Of a stretch of 64,000 nt of DNA, positions 22,618 to 34,365 are shown piece by piece. How positions within the stretch are numbered: position 1 is the first letter of the stretch; every line of letters starts with the position of its first letter. A program made the translations under genes and the position numbers. The notes beneath the pieces are model-generated. The model did not search any database, had not been told where the DNA came from, and worked only from the letters and a program-made list of their open reading frames with translations. Source of the stretch: Henckelia pumila (taxonomy: Eukaryota > Streptophyta > Magnoliopsida > Lamiales > Gesneriaceae); the NCBI RefSeq assembly GCF_033568475.1, contig NC_133123.1:190191821-190255820 (forward strand). The letters are read 5' to 3'.

Positions 22618-24699
22618 TGTAACGCCCCATTTTTATCTTAAATAAGTTTATTTGAGTTAATCGGAGATTAAAGAGTTAAAGATCCGAGTTTTTATTGATC
22701 GGGGTCTATTTTGCAAAATTCGGATTTTTTAGTGACTAAAACGCAAAAATTAGATTTGTTATATTATTTGGTCTTGGAATTGGGTTGACTAAGTCTCATT
22801 GTCTTCTCCATCTTCTTCCCCATCGTGTTCTCTCCATTTAATACGCCCAAGACGCCTTCCAAACTTTCAGATTTAGGTTTCCGGTTGATCTGTCCGTTGG
22901 AAATTATTTCTGAAGGCAGATTAGCGATCACTGCAGCGAGAGCTTTGTTATATCGTAAGTTTTTCTACGATCAGATACATTTTAGTTTTCGGATGTTGTT
23001 AGAATCGTTCGAGATTCGAGTATGTTGTTCTTGGCAGAGTTCTGATCGTTTATTATCTGTCGGTTTTGAAATAGAGCAACGTTCGGATTTGTTATGATTT
23101 TTGGAAGCCTATTTTCGAAAATCTAGTTTTGAGATTTGTAGAGTTTGCCTTGTTGTTGTTGTCTTAGCATTGTTGTGAGTTAGTATCGTTGTTGAACTGT
23201 TGTCTGCGTTTCCGGTTTGTTCATTTATAGTCGTTATGCCGCCGGTTTGAGTTTTTGGGATTTCAAACCGTTTTTGAGTTGTTGAACTTGGCTTGTGAGT
23301 GATCATTGTTGTTGATCATCTCTTGTCTTCGTACAGATTTGTTGGAGTTTGTCGAGCCCTGTGTTAACAGCATTTGATCTTCAAGAGATTGGACGAAGAA
23401 CGGTAAAGAGATTTACCTTGAGCCGTGTTGTTGTTTAGGTTGTATTGTATTTTATACAATCTTTTGTTGTAGCTTATCCAGAGTTGGAACTACTGCATTG
23501 AAAGGTAAAAGCATTCATCGTTGGCGGGATAGCATACTCGGGATAGCTGGTTCTCGAGTTTCCCTTAAAATAACATATTGCATCAATACCTGTTCTAGCA
23601 TGTGGAACTTGTATTTTGTTGATTGATTGAGCTTTTCTTATGTGGCTTATGTTTTATGTTTTGTTATGCATTCATCTTGAGCCAACTTTGATTTCAGCGG
23701 GCAGAACAGCCCTTTTTGTTTAGACGTTTTGGGAGCTATATTGTGAGTGTCCTGGGTGTAGAGGTTCACCTAGTGTCAGCATACTTCTTATAGTTGCACC
23801 AAAGTCTAGGGGAGTGAGATGCGTGGCACCACCTCGATTGGGAGAGTCGGTGAGTCGTTACGTGATCTTATCCTCGGGATCCCAAAAGTACAGCAGCAAT
23901 CCCTTGTTTATCAAAACCGATATCCCTAATTTAAAGACATGCATATCATTACCTTGTACTCATTATGTTGTCTTGTAAGCATGTTGTTGAGATATTACAT
24001 GTATTAATTGTTATGTTGTTTTTACGGGGAATACCATTCTCACCGGTTTATCCGATTGTTGCTTTGTTTTGTATGTGTACTTGGCAACAGATGGGACAGG
24101 ACCAAGTCAAAAGAGGCATGGTTAGCATCAGGATCAACGGATAGAAGTGAGACTCGGTTTAAAAGTCATGTCAGCATGTCTACCTAGTGATGTTGGAACA
24201 TGTTTAGATATCGAATTTCGTTATTATGTTGTATTGTTTATGCGAGCTTTTTGATTGAATGTGTTGTTGCATGTTCTATACCTTGAGCAGTTGTTAAGAT
24301 CTAGAACTTCATGTATTAGTTGGGAGAACTGCTTTTGTAATGCATGATTATGTTTTGAACGTATTGAAAACAAGTTTCTGAGTTTCTGCTCTGTTTTGGC
24401 TGTGCAGCAAGGGGGCGCAAGGTCTGCTGTTTTTAGCAGACCGAGCGCCACCCCCCTTCCGAGCAAGACAGCAGGTTGCTGTCTTGGTCTCGCTCGGTCT
24501 GCTGTTTTTAGCAGACCGAGCGCATCCCCTGTTGAGCAGAACAGTGGGATGCATGGATTGGAGGCGCACGGTCTTCTATTTTTAGCAGACCGAGCGCACC
24601 CCCTTTAAAAAAAAATTCTTGCTTTGCTTTTAGTCATGGATCTTGTATGCTTAATTATTGTTTAATCCGATATTAGTTGTTTAGAACCTAAGTCTCACA
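22618..24699 (+). mobile_element. Solo LTR S1 inserted in copia C1
   Basis: Runs TGTAACGCCCC...AAGTCTCACA (2082 bp) between AAGTA duplications (22613-22617 and 24700-24704). No internal region is present, so it is a solo LTR left by LTR-LTR recombination. The TGTAACGCCCC start is common in plant gypsy LTRs. Removing it restores the integrase frame of C1 (FKY then CKQRGIS). It contains the hairpin repeat at 24421-24591. Confidence 0.88.
24421..24591. repeat. Three hairpin units, period 74-75 bp, in S1
   Basis: GGTCTGCT...AGCAGACC stems of 8 bp around a short T-rich loop at 24421-24442, 24496-24517 and 24570-24591 (the last with one mismatch), each followed by GAGCGC and a C-rich stretch. They lie about 1.8 kb into the 2.08 kb LTR. 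Confidence 0.8.
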
Positions 24700-24926
24700 A
24701 AGTATATATGCAAACAAAGAGGAATATCTAGACATTTTTCAGTCCCCAAGGACACCACAACAAAATGAGGTAGGAGAAAGGATGAACCAAACTCTGTTGG
24801 AAAAGGTGAGATGTCTAATCTTGAATGCAGGGCTTCCAAAAAAAATTCTGGGTGAGGAATTGGAAACATCCACCTACTTGATAAACAGGTGTCCCTCTAG
24901 TACTTTAAATCTAAAGACACGCATGA
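24700..24926 (+). pseudogene. Copia C1, integrase continued
   Basis: Gives CKQRGISRHFSVPRTPQQNE and then ERMNQTLLEKVRCLILNAGL, the conserved integrase region around the catalytic E. A frameshift follows at the A-run near 24840. Element G1 interrupts it at 24926; CATGA (24922-24926) is the left arm of its duplication. Confidence 0.85.
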
Positions 24927-26237
24927 TGTAGTGACCCTTACCCGGATCACCTACTAAACAGAACTTATGCATGCAATTTACTTAATTAAACAGATATCAG
25001 AATAAAACTGCGAAAAACATAAACAATATACAATCTCAAGTAAAGGAATCTGTAATTTATCCAATAATATACAACCAAATCGAATAGCTGTATAAACCCA
25101 AACAACAGTAATAAAACCTAGACGAAGCTCCAGCTGTCCAACCACTGACTAGCCCCTCCTGGATCCACCCTCCTCGTCCAAACGCAAACCTGCCCCATGG
25201 AATAGGGTGTCCAGAAAATACAGAGTACGAGACGTGAGCATAAAACGCTCAGTACGAGAGTATGAGTATACATGCATGCAAAGTGAACTCCCTATAGACT
25301 CAAGATCAAAGATCAGATAACAGAGACAGACCGGGCCCTGGTATGTAGCACGCTGTGCCGTCGCTTCAGGAGGTGGCTCCCATACCGAGATAACCGTGGA
25401 TACGCCGGACCCAAATTGTTGGAAGTCCATCCACTAACAGGATAGGGTACAACCCTACTAACAGACATCTCGAAAGAGATACAGCAAGATGCAAATGAAT
25501 GCAGCATAATATCATGGCATATAAATCATGCAGCCACATAATACATGTATACTCAGTCAGGATATCTCGAACAGTACTTTCGTACCTCAAAATAGTGCAA
25601 GCTCTACCAACTCTAGGTCCACGCCTATAGTCTGCCCTACACTGCCAAATGATACTACTATCATTAAAGCGCTCTAAAAGCCTTAACTAAGCTATTGCAT
25701 ACTCCCAAATATTTATAGGAAGCAAATGCTATACCTTCGTCCGTCGTTAGCCCTTTGATGTCGATGCCTCCAGGACTTGGGCACAACTCCGCTACGACTA
25801 CCGAATGCCTCGCCGACCTCCGGACCAAGCCTAAGAATACTAGAACAGCTCCAAAAGGAATAGAATGGAAAGGAGAACTCAGAATTGGCAAATGAAAGTG
25901 AAGCCTCGGCCTTCTATTTATAGACAACGATCGGAACGTTCGAACCTCGATCGGAACGTCCGATCCTGCCATCGGAGCTTCCGAAGATCCTGATCTGCCA
26001 CGTGTCAAAATAACACTTGTTGACTCCGGATAGGGGTGATCGGAGCTTCCGGTCCTGATCGGAGCTTCCGATCTTACCACACGTCATGCCTGACGTAATA
26101 TCGATCGGAGCTTCCGATCCTGTTCGGAGCTTCCGATCCTGATCGGAGCTTCCGAACTCACCTTCGGAGCTTTCGAACTCTACCCAAGTAATTATGATTA
26201 ATTCCTTAATTACTGATTTTGGTTACGGGCTACTACA
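24927..26237 (-). repeat. 3' LTR of G1 (1311 bp)
   Basis: Plus-strand ends are TGTAGTGACCC and GGGCTACTACA, giving 6-bp terminal inverted repeats TGTAGT/ACTACA. Flanked outside by CATGA and inside by the polypurine tract. Confidence 0.93.
25914..26180 (-). promoter_or_regulatory. TATA box and nine-unit palindrome array, G1 3' LTR
   Basis: CTATTTATAG (25914-25923) followed on the plus strand by nine imperfect palindromes such as GATCGGAACGTCCGATC and GATCGGAGCTTCCGATC. In element orientation the array is directly upstream of CTATAAATAG, where U3 promoter elements sit. Regulatory function is inferred. Confidence 0.65.
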
Positions 26238-26250
26238 TTCTCCCCCACTT
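26238..26250 (-). promoter_or_regulatory. Polypurine tract of G1
   Basis: TTCTCCCCCACTT on the plus strand, i.e. AAGTGGGGGAGAA in element orientation, immediately before the 3' LTR. Confidence 0.88.
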
Positions 26251-26372
26251 AAAATATTTCGTCCTCGAATTCAGATCTTAAGTACCGAATGCAAATACAA
26301 AAATCAGAAACATTCTTTATTCAAATCAAACGTTTACAGAGTTTGCAACTGAATACAACTCAAAGAATGAAA

Positions 26373-29300
26373 TCAAAATAACTCACGGTGGTCTTTACGC
26401 ATCCTGTCCTCAAGCTCCCAAGTAGCTTCCTCAGTGCCTCGGCGCTGCCACTGAACTAAAACCAAAGTAATGACTTTGTTCCGTAAAACCTTATCCTTAT
26501 AATCCAGGATACGAAGAGGTTTCTCAACATAAGTCAAATCCTTGTCTACCTGAACCTCAGACCGCTGCAGAATATGAGATTCATCCTCCACATACCGTCG
26601 CAACAGGGATACGTGGAACACGTCGTGAATACTGGATAGATGCGGTGGCAAAGCTAGTCGATAAGCCAAATCGCCAATGCTCTCCAAGATCTCAAACGGA
26701 CCGATAAATCTGGGAGACAACTTGCCCTTAAGGCCAAATCTGAGAATCTTTCGGAAAGGTGACACTCTCAGAAACACTTTCTCCCCGACCTCGAACTGCA
26801 AGGGCCTACGCTTGATATTAGTATAACTGGCCTGACGATCCTGTGCAGTCTTAATCCGTTTCTTGATTTGGTCAACAATATCTATCGCCTGCTGGATAAA
26901 CTCCGGTCCCTCAGCCTGTCTCTCCCCCACTTCTTTCCAGAAGAGTGGAGTACGACAACGTCGCCCATACAACGCCTCAAAAGGTGCCATCCCAATACTA
27001 GTGTGATAGCTGTTGTTATAAGCGAACTCGATCAACGGCAAATGATCCTGCCAGGCTGAACCAAAATCCATGACGCACGCTCTAAGCATATCCTCTAACG
27101 TACGGATAGTGCGCTTTGACTGACCATCAGTCTCCGGATGATAGGCTGTACTCAAACTGAGAGTAGTACCCATCGCACGCTGAACACTCCCCCAGAATCT
27201 AGAAGTAAACCTGGGGTCCCGATCGCTGACAATGCTCACAGGCACTCCATGAAGTCGAACGATCTCCTGAATGTACATCCGTGCCATGCGATCCACAGAG
27301 TACTCTCGGCTATAGGCAATGAAATGCGCTGACTTGGTGAGTCAGTCCACCACAACCCAGATAGCATCACAGTTCCTCGGGGATACCGGCAAATGGGTCA
27401 CAAAGTCCATTGTGATAAACTCCCATTTCCATTCAGGAATAGGCAGACTGTGAAGCAATCCTCCAGGTCGTCGGTGCTCTGCCTTGACCTGTTGACACAC
27501 CAAACATCTCGAAACAAACTGATAAACACTGTGTTTCATTTCCTTCCACCAGAAACAAGTACGTAGATCCTTGTACATCTTGTTGCTCCCAGGATGAATA
27601 CTCAACTTAGTGCGATGCGCCTGAGACAAAATCTCCTCTCGCAACTCTTCATCCTGCGGAATCACAAGCCTACCAGACAAACACAGAAAGCCATCTGACT
27701 GATAATGAAATCCAGACGAGCTACCCTCGTTAGCTAGACGAGCTAAACGCTGGGTCTTCGAATCAGACATCTGAGCATCTCGGATCCGCGAATACAAGGC
27801 TGGCTCAGATAATATCGCAAACATCTGGATACTCTGCATACCTTTCTTATGCTTGAAGGTATAACCCGAAGTACAACAATCACTGATCGTACTAGACATC
27901 GAACAAGTTTGAAGTGCGGATAGTCGCACCTTGCGACTCAAAGCATCAGCGGTGAGATTAGCAGCTCCCGGATGGTACTTAATCTCGCAATCATAGTCCT
28001 TAAGCAAGTCCATCCAATGTCTCTGCCTCATGTTCAACTCCGCCTGAGTGAACAAATACTTGAGACTCTTATGGTCGGTGAAGATCTCAAATTTCTCGCC
28101 ATACAGATAATGACGCCAGATCTTCAAAGCGAACACAATGGCTGCTAACTCCAAATCATGGACTGGGTAGTTGTCCTCGTGAAGCTTCAGCTGTCTAGAA
28201 GCGTATGCGATCACATGCCCATTCTGAGTCAGGACACAACCTAACCCCTGAAGAGAAGCATCCGTGTATACCACATACCCTCCAGATCCTGACGGTAATG
28301 CCAACACCGGCGCAGAAGTCAACCGCCGTCGAAGCTCACAAAAATTCTCCTCACACTCGGAGGACCACTCGAAATCCACACCCTTGCGGGTAAGCTGCGT
28401 CAACGGTCGAGCTAACTGAGAGAAGTTCAGAATGAAGCGACGATAATACCCCGCTAGACCCAGAAAACTACGGATCTCAGCAACTGTCGTCGGACGCGAC
28501 CAATTAAGTACCGCTTCAATCTTGCTTGGATCAACAGAAATCCCCTCCCTGGATATGATATGGCCAAGAAAGACCACTCTATCCATCCAGAACTCACACT
28601 TGCTCAGCTTGGCATACAACTGCTCATCTCGAAGAGTCTGTAGTACCAACCGCAAGTGAGAAACATGCTCTTCCGTATTACGTGAATACACCAAGATGTC
28701 GTCAATGAAGACCACGACAAACTAGTCCAAGTACTCCCTGAAGACACGGTTCATCAAATCCATGAATATAGCCGGCGCATTAGTCAAACCAAATGGAATC
28801 ACTAGGAACTCGTAATGCCCATAGCGAGTACGGAATGTAGTCTTGGCTACGTCCTGATCACGGACTCTCAACTGATGATACCCAGATCTCAAGTCAATCT
28901 TGGAGTAAACTGATGTGCCCTGCAGCTGGTCAAACAAGTCATCAATACGAGGCAACGGATACTTGTTCTTCACAGTGACTCGATTCAGCTGCCGATAGTC
29001 AATGCACAGCCGCATCGACCCATCCTTCTTCTTCACGAAGAGAACAGGAGCTCCCCAATGAGATACACTAGGACGAATGTACCCCTTGTCCAAAAGATCC
29101 TGTAGCTGATTCTTCAACTCACGCATCTCTGATGGAGCCAGACGATACGGTGCTCTAGAAATAGGCGAAGTACCCGGCATCAACTCTATGTCAAACTCGA
29201 CTTCCCTAGCAGGAGGAAAACCCGGAATCTCATCAGGAAATACATCTGGAAATTCATCCACAACAGGAATGCTCTCTATCCCAATACTCTCAGCGGACAA

Positions 29301-30788
29301 ATCAACTGCATAGATAAGCTAGCCTTCCCCGCCAGACTCTAGAGCTCGACAGGCTCTCAAAGCTGATACCAAAGGCATCGGGGGTCGCGCTCCCTCACCA
29401 TAGAAAAACCAACTCTCACTCCCCTCTGGATGAAAGCGTACTAATCTCTGATAGCAGTCCACTGAAGCTCGATAGGTAGTCAACATATCTATTCCCAGAA
29501 TGCAATCAAAGTCGTCCATCGCCAGGACCATGAGATTTGCTAACAAAATGTTCCCTTCGAACTCTAAAGGGCAACCCATCACTAGACGCTTAGCCAAAGC
29601 AGATTGGCCCGTCGGAGTAGAAACAGACATCACTACGTCTAGTGCAATGCATGGTAACTTATGCCTCTTAACAAAACGTGCAGAAATGAAGGAATGAGAT
29701 GCACCAGTGTCAATAAGTACAAGAGCAGGTATACCATAAAGCAGAAATGTACCTGCGATGACTTTCTCATTCTCCTCCACAGCCTGATCATGTCTCAGGG
29801 CAAACACCTGGCCAGAAGCTCGTGGCCTCAAATGAGAACTCCCAGCAGACTGTCCCTGCGACCTCTGCTGTACGGTGGCCTGAGAACCCGATCCTGAACC
29901 AGATCCAGAACCGCCTCCCCCAGACAGTGGACAATCCCTTCGGATATGACCAGTCTCTCCACAACGGAAACAAGCTCCAGAAGCTCTACGGCACTTGTCG
30001 GATGGATGGTTCTTCCCACAATGATCACACTTGTCCTTCTTACCATAACGGACAACACCTCCAGAACCAGAGGAAGAAGAAGATCCAGACTTCTTGAAAG
30101 TTTGGACACGGGGACCCAAAGAACTAGTAGGCCTCGACTAAGGGAAAGAACTGTTCCGCCGAATGCTGTCCTCCGCCTGGTGACAACTGCTCACCAAACC
30201 CTCGTAGGACATGTCGTCGCCAACCGCCACATGGTCATGGATCTCAGGGTTAAGGCCCTGAAGGAACAGATTATACTTCATCTCTGAGCTATCAGCAATC
30301 TCGGGGCAATAGGATAGCAGATCAAAGAACCTCTGCTGATACTCATCGATAGACATGGCTCCCTGTCGCAGACTCAGTAGCTCGCCTGCCTTCGACTGAC
30401 GGAGTGCCGGAGGAAAATACCGCTTTTGGAAAGCTGTGCGGAACTCGGCCCAGGTGGCCACTCCTCTCGCCGCAACAAAAGGTGCAGAAGTAAATCTCCA
30501 CCACCTGCGCGCACGCCCATCCAGAAGATATCCAAGGGTCTCCACCTTCTGCTCCTCGGTGCATTGGAAAGTCTGAAAAGTCGTCTCCATGCGGTCTAAC
30601 CAGTTCTCCGCATCCTCCAGAGACTCACCTCCAACTAAGGGCTTAGGACCCATAGCTAAGAATCAATGCACAGTGAAACGCTCGTCGTCATGATGACTTT
30701 GATGCCGTTCTCGAAGAGGCTCCCGGTCGGCATCACCCCAACGCCCACCAACACTGCCATGAGAACTCCGGTCGTCACGATTTGCCAT
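26373..30788 (-). pseudogene. gag-pol of chromovirus G1 with five in-frame stops
   Basis: One frame of 1472 codons runs from the ATG at 30786-30788 (MANRDDRSSHG) to 26373 with no frameshift, but with stops at 30663, 30138, 29319, 28722 and 27342 (lowest base of each codon). Domains in order: Gag with WWRFTSAPF, CCHC knuckle CFRCGETGHIRRDC, protease DTGASHSF, reverse transcriptase with FIDDILVYS, RNase H ([10 protein letters not shown]), integrase zinc finger and core ([12 protein letters not shown]), and a C-terminal chromodomain (VLVQWQRRGTEEATWE) that would steer integration to marked heterochromatin. Four of the stops fit one-step C-to-T changes from CGA or CAG, though not uniquely. The copy cannot make Pol. 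Confidence 0.93.
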
Positions 30789-30837
30789 CTACAAAAATAC
30801 CTCAAGATGAGACTAAATCCCAAGAATTCTTTTGCAT

Positions 30838-30849
30838 GCTCTGATACCA
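30838..30849 (-). promoter_or_regulatory. Primer binding site of G1
   Basis: GCTCTGATACCA on the plus strand, TGGTATCAGAGC in element orientation, four bases from the LTR; complementary to initiator tRNA-Met. Confidence 0.88.
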
Positions 30850-30853
30850 TAAA

Positions 30854-32184
30854 TATAGTGACCCTTACCCGGATCACCTACTAAACAGAACTTATGCATG
30901 CAATTTACTTAATTAAACAGATATCAGAATAAAACTGCGGAAAACATAAACAATATACAATCCCAAGTAAAGGAATCTGTAATTTATCCAATAATATACA
31001 ACCAAATCGAATAGCTGTATAAACCCAAACAACAGTAATAAAACCTAGACAAAGCTCCAGCTGTCCAACCACTGACTAGCCCCTCCTGGATCCACCCTCC
31101 TCGTCCAAACGCAAACCTGCCCCATGGAATAGGGTGTCCAGAAAATACAGAGTACGAGACGTGAGCATAAAACGCTCAGTACGAGAGTATGAGTATACAT
31201 GCATGCAAAGTGAACTCCCTATAGACTCAAGATCAAAGATCAGATAACAGAGACAGACCGGGCCCTGGTATGTAGCACGCTGTGTCGTCGCTTCAGGAGG
31301 TGGCTCCCATACCGAGATAACCGTGGATACGCCGGACCCAAATCGATGGAAGTCCATCCACTAACAGGATAGGGTACAACCCTACTAACAGATATCTCGA
31401 AAGAGATACAGCAAGATGCAAATGAATGCAGCATAATATCATGGCATATAAATCATGCAGTCACATAATACATGTATACTCAGTCAGGATATCTCGAACA
31501 GTACTTTCGTACCTCAAAATAGTGCAAGCTCTACCAACTCTAGGTCCACGCCTATAGTCTGCCCTACACTGCCAAATGATACTACTATCATTAAAGCGCT
31601 CTAAAAGCCTTAACTAAGCTATTGCATACTCCCAAATATTTATAGGAAGCAAATGTTATACCTTCGTCCGTCGTTAGCCCTTTGATGTCGATGCCTCCAG
31701 GACTTGGGCACAACTTCGCTACGACTACCGAACGCCTCGCCGACCTCCGGACCAAGCCTAAGAATACTAGAACAGCTCCAAAAGGACTAGAATGGAAAGG
31801 AGAACTCAGAATTGGCAAATGAAAGTGAAGCCTCGGCCTTCTATTTATAGACAACGATCGGAACTTCCGATCCTTGATCGGAACGTCCGAACCTCGATCG
31901 GAACGTCCGATCCTGCCATCGGAGCTTCCGAAGATCCTGATCTACCACGTGTCAAAATAACACTTGTTGACTCCGGATAGGGGTGATCGGAGCTTTCGGT
32001 CCTGATCGGAGCTTCCGATCTTACCACACGTCATGCCTGACGTAATATCGATCGGAGCTTCCGATCCTGTTCGGAGCTTCCGATCCTGATCGGAGCTTCC
32101 GAACTCACCTTCGGAGCTTCGGAACTCTACCCAAGTAATTATGATTAATTCCTTAATTACTGATTTTGGTTACGGGCTACTACA
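30854..32184 (-). repeat. 5' LTR of G1 (1331 bp)
   Basis: Same as the 3' LTR, with the inner end TGTAGT mutated to TATAGT. It is 20 bp longer because of one extra palindrome unit near 31861-31880. Confidence 0.93.
31841..32132 (-). promoter_or_regulatory. TATA box and ten-unit palindrome array, G1 5' LTR
   Basis: CTATTTATAG at 31841-31850, then ten units of the GATCGGANNTTCCGATC type. As the promoter-bearing LTR, this copy would drive G1 transcription leftward. One more unit than in the 3' LTR. Confidence 0.65.
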
Positions 32185-32803
32185 CATGAAATTATGGAAT
32201 GGGACATCATCAGATTACTGAAAGCTAAAAGAATTTGGTTGCTTGGCTTATACTCACATAAAACAAGATAAGCTAGAACCAAGAGCCATAAAATATATCT
32301 TCATAGGGTATCTGGAGGGAGTCAAATTCTATAAATTCTGGAATTTGGAGAATACTTGTCCTAAGTGTTTCAATACAAGAGATGTTACATTTGATGAGTC
32401 AAGGATGACCTACAACCCAAAGAAGGCTTATACTCATAGTGATAGTGAAAACAACTTGGAGATACAAGTTGAGGTGGAGCCTTCTAAGATTTACATACCT
32501 TCTGAATGAAATCTAACCAGGGAGGGGACTCAGGAACAAGTCCATGAAAGATCCATTCCTCAAAAAACTGACAATATCAGTACTTATAAGTTGGCAAGGG
32601 ATAGACGGAGAAGGGAGATAAGGTCTCCTTAGAGATTTGTTAAGGCTGATATGATTTCATATGCCCTAAATACAGTAGAGAAGTTGGAGCACTTTGAACC
32701 TACCGATTATGAAGATCCAATGTCTAACAAAGAGACACATTGGCAAAAGACAATGAAGAAAGAACTGGATTCACTTCTTAAGAACAATACTTGGCAATTG
32801 ATA
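32185..32803 (+). pseudogene. Copia C1, integrase end and reverse transcriptase start
   Basis: After G1 the copia resumes with AYTHIKQDKLEPRAIKYIFI (integrase C-terminal region), VTFDESRMTY, then ALNTVEKLEHFEPTDYED and WQKTMKKELDSLLKNNTW, the lead-in to copia reverse transcriptase. Several stops break it. Homology ends at about 32803, where chromovirus LTR sequence begins. Confidence 0.85.
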
Positions 32804-33541
32804 GACACAATTATCTCGTTCGGAGCTTTCGAAAGCTCATCGAAATTTCTGATCGTCCTTCCAATCTCCCATTACCTAACGCGTGCCCCTGATTGGACAA
32901 CAAACTGCTGCCGACACAGTTCACACCTTCCGAACTCTCTTAAGTCCAATCACCAATAAAAAACCATACCCTGTATGACTGCAAAGAGATTGTAGCTTCC
33001 GATCTGCAATTCAGAGCTTCCGAACTTCTCGGTACATCTGATCTTCAACATTGTCTTTCGAACTGTCCTTTGGAGCTTGCAAAATGTACCAAAACAAGAA
33101 ACCCTTGGAACCATTTTTGAGCAACAGGGATCCGATTTTCAACTCCTTTAACCTAATTGAAGATCCCTTAATCATATTTAGGCAGCTGATTAATTTATTT
33201 ATAAGTCAGGCTACTAAAATCGGTGGACCCGATCTATACATACAGCTTATGTGTTCGGATAATCTGAACTAGAGATCGGTGGATCAAGTCTTCCACATGT
33301 CTGTGCACTTTTGACAACTCACAATCTGCATGGCCTAAATTATCTTCGGATGATCTGATCATGTTTGGTGGATCCGATCTCGTTTGGTGCTTTTTAACAC
33401 ACCATCATTGGATCTGAACTCTTCGGAGTATCTGAACTCAAATTTTGGTTTCGAACTCTTTAATCACTTGATTTGATTAATTGATGACCCATTAATCACG
33501 TTTAATATTTTTATTACATAAAATGGTACTTGGGTCACTAA
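32804..33541 (-). mobile_element. Two partial chromovirus-type LTR ends
   Basis: Two successive pieces resembling the U3 ends of Tekay-like LTRs: one ending near 33215 (GTCAGGCTACTAAAA) and one ending GGGTCACTAAA near 33541. Both carry decayed palindromes such as TTCGGATGATCTGATC. Boundaries are approximate and there is no coding sequence. Confidence 0.55.
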
Positions 33542-34283
33542 AGTAGTGAACAAAGTACCGTTTTAATGTGTTGTAATATTTCTTACTCACAAGTACACGA
33601 TGTCAAGCTTTAATAAAATGTGAGTAGAGTATCGTTCTCACAAGGAGTATGTATTCAAAGTTATACTAATGTTTATATTAAAATAGTCAAGAATTTATCT
33701 AAAAAATTCAGAAAATAAGATTTTTTTGTACTTAAATAATTAATTAGAAGAACTGAAAATCAAATACACACAATTGAGAGATATCAATAAGAAAAAATTA
33801 TCTAGAGGTTTGATTTCACTTAGTTTCCATGATTATATTCTTGATCGAGTTTATGTTCATGAATTTCACTTATTTTCAACAATGCATTTCTTTTGATCTT
33901 AATTCAAATCCCCTCTCCCCGAGTGATAGAATCATAATTAAAACATTCAATTTATGGTCACTAAACTGAAAGCATTAAAATCTAGAAACACAATAAAACT
34001 TGTTGGAATTCAATCACATAAATCGAAAAATCATAGAAATCGTTTCAACTAAGCTAGCTACATCATTCTTCTAGAATCAAAAAGTTAGTTTATGATGCAA
34101 AAGAAAAAAAAATCAAACATGTCCATGAGTCTAGACATCAATTTGCAGACTTTAAAAGAAAAGAAAAGAAAAGAAGTAATGCCAAAGTTGCGTCTCTGTC
34201 CCCAGATTCAGCGTTCTTCGTCTTCACGATCGATCCTTGCTTCCAATCTCGTGCTCGCGTACGTATGTTCTCTTGATGTTTGA

Positions 34284-34312
34284 TTCTCTCTCTCTCTCTC
34301 TCTCTCTCTCTT
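34284..34312. repeat. TC dinucleotide microsatellite
   Basis: About 14 TC units inside S2. An apparent frame here with alternating Arg-Glu residues comes only from this repeat. Confidence 0.95.
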
Positions 34313-34365
34313 TGTGATCCGCTCTTGTGTGTGATTTGTTGTGTGTCTCCTCTAGGTCTGAGTGT

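Larger units (their letters stand above)
24927..32184 (-). mobile_element. Tekay-like Ty3/gypsy chromovirus G1, full length
   Basis: A 7.26 kb element with LTRs at 24927-26237 and 30854-32184, CATGA duplications (24922-24926 and 32185-32189), polypurine tract, primer binding site and one gag-pol frame ending in a chromodomain. The chromodomain and the Gag/RT wording point to the Tekay/Del clade, an inference. The LTRs differ by roughly 18 substitutions, mostly transitions, plus one 20 bp repeat-unit difference. It lies in antisense orientation inside copia C1. Confidence 0.95.

Noticed and set aside
22825..23306. Open frames in both directions within 22825-23306
   Set aside because: They lie inside solo LTR S1, bounded by a perfect target duplication, with no recognisable domain.
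24396..24608. Frame with repeated ARSAVFSRPSA words
   Set aside because: It reads through the three hairpin repeats of S1; the repeat, not a protein, explains the pattern.
25920..26180. Regularly repeated short palindromes resembling a CRISPR array
   Set aside because: Units are nearly contiguous without unique spacers, lie inside LTRs, and the sequence is a plant nuclear genome.
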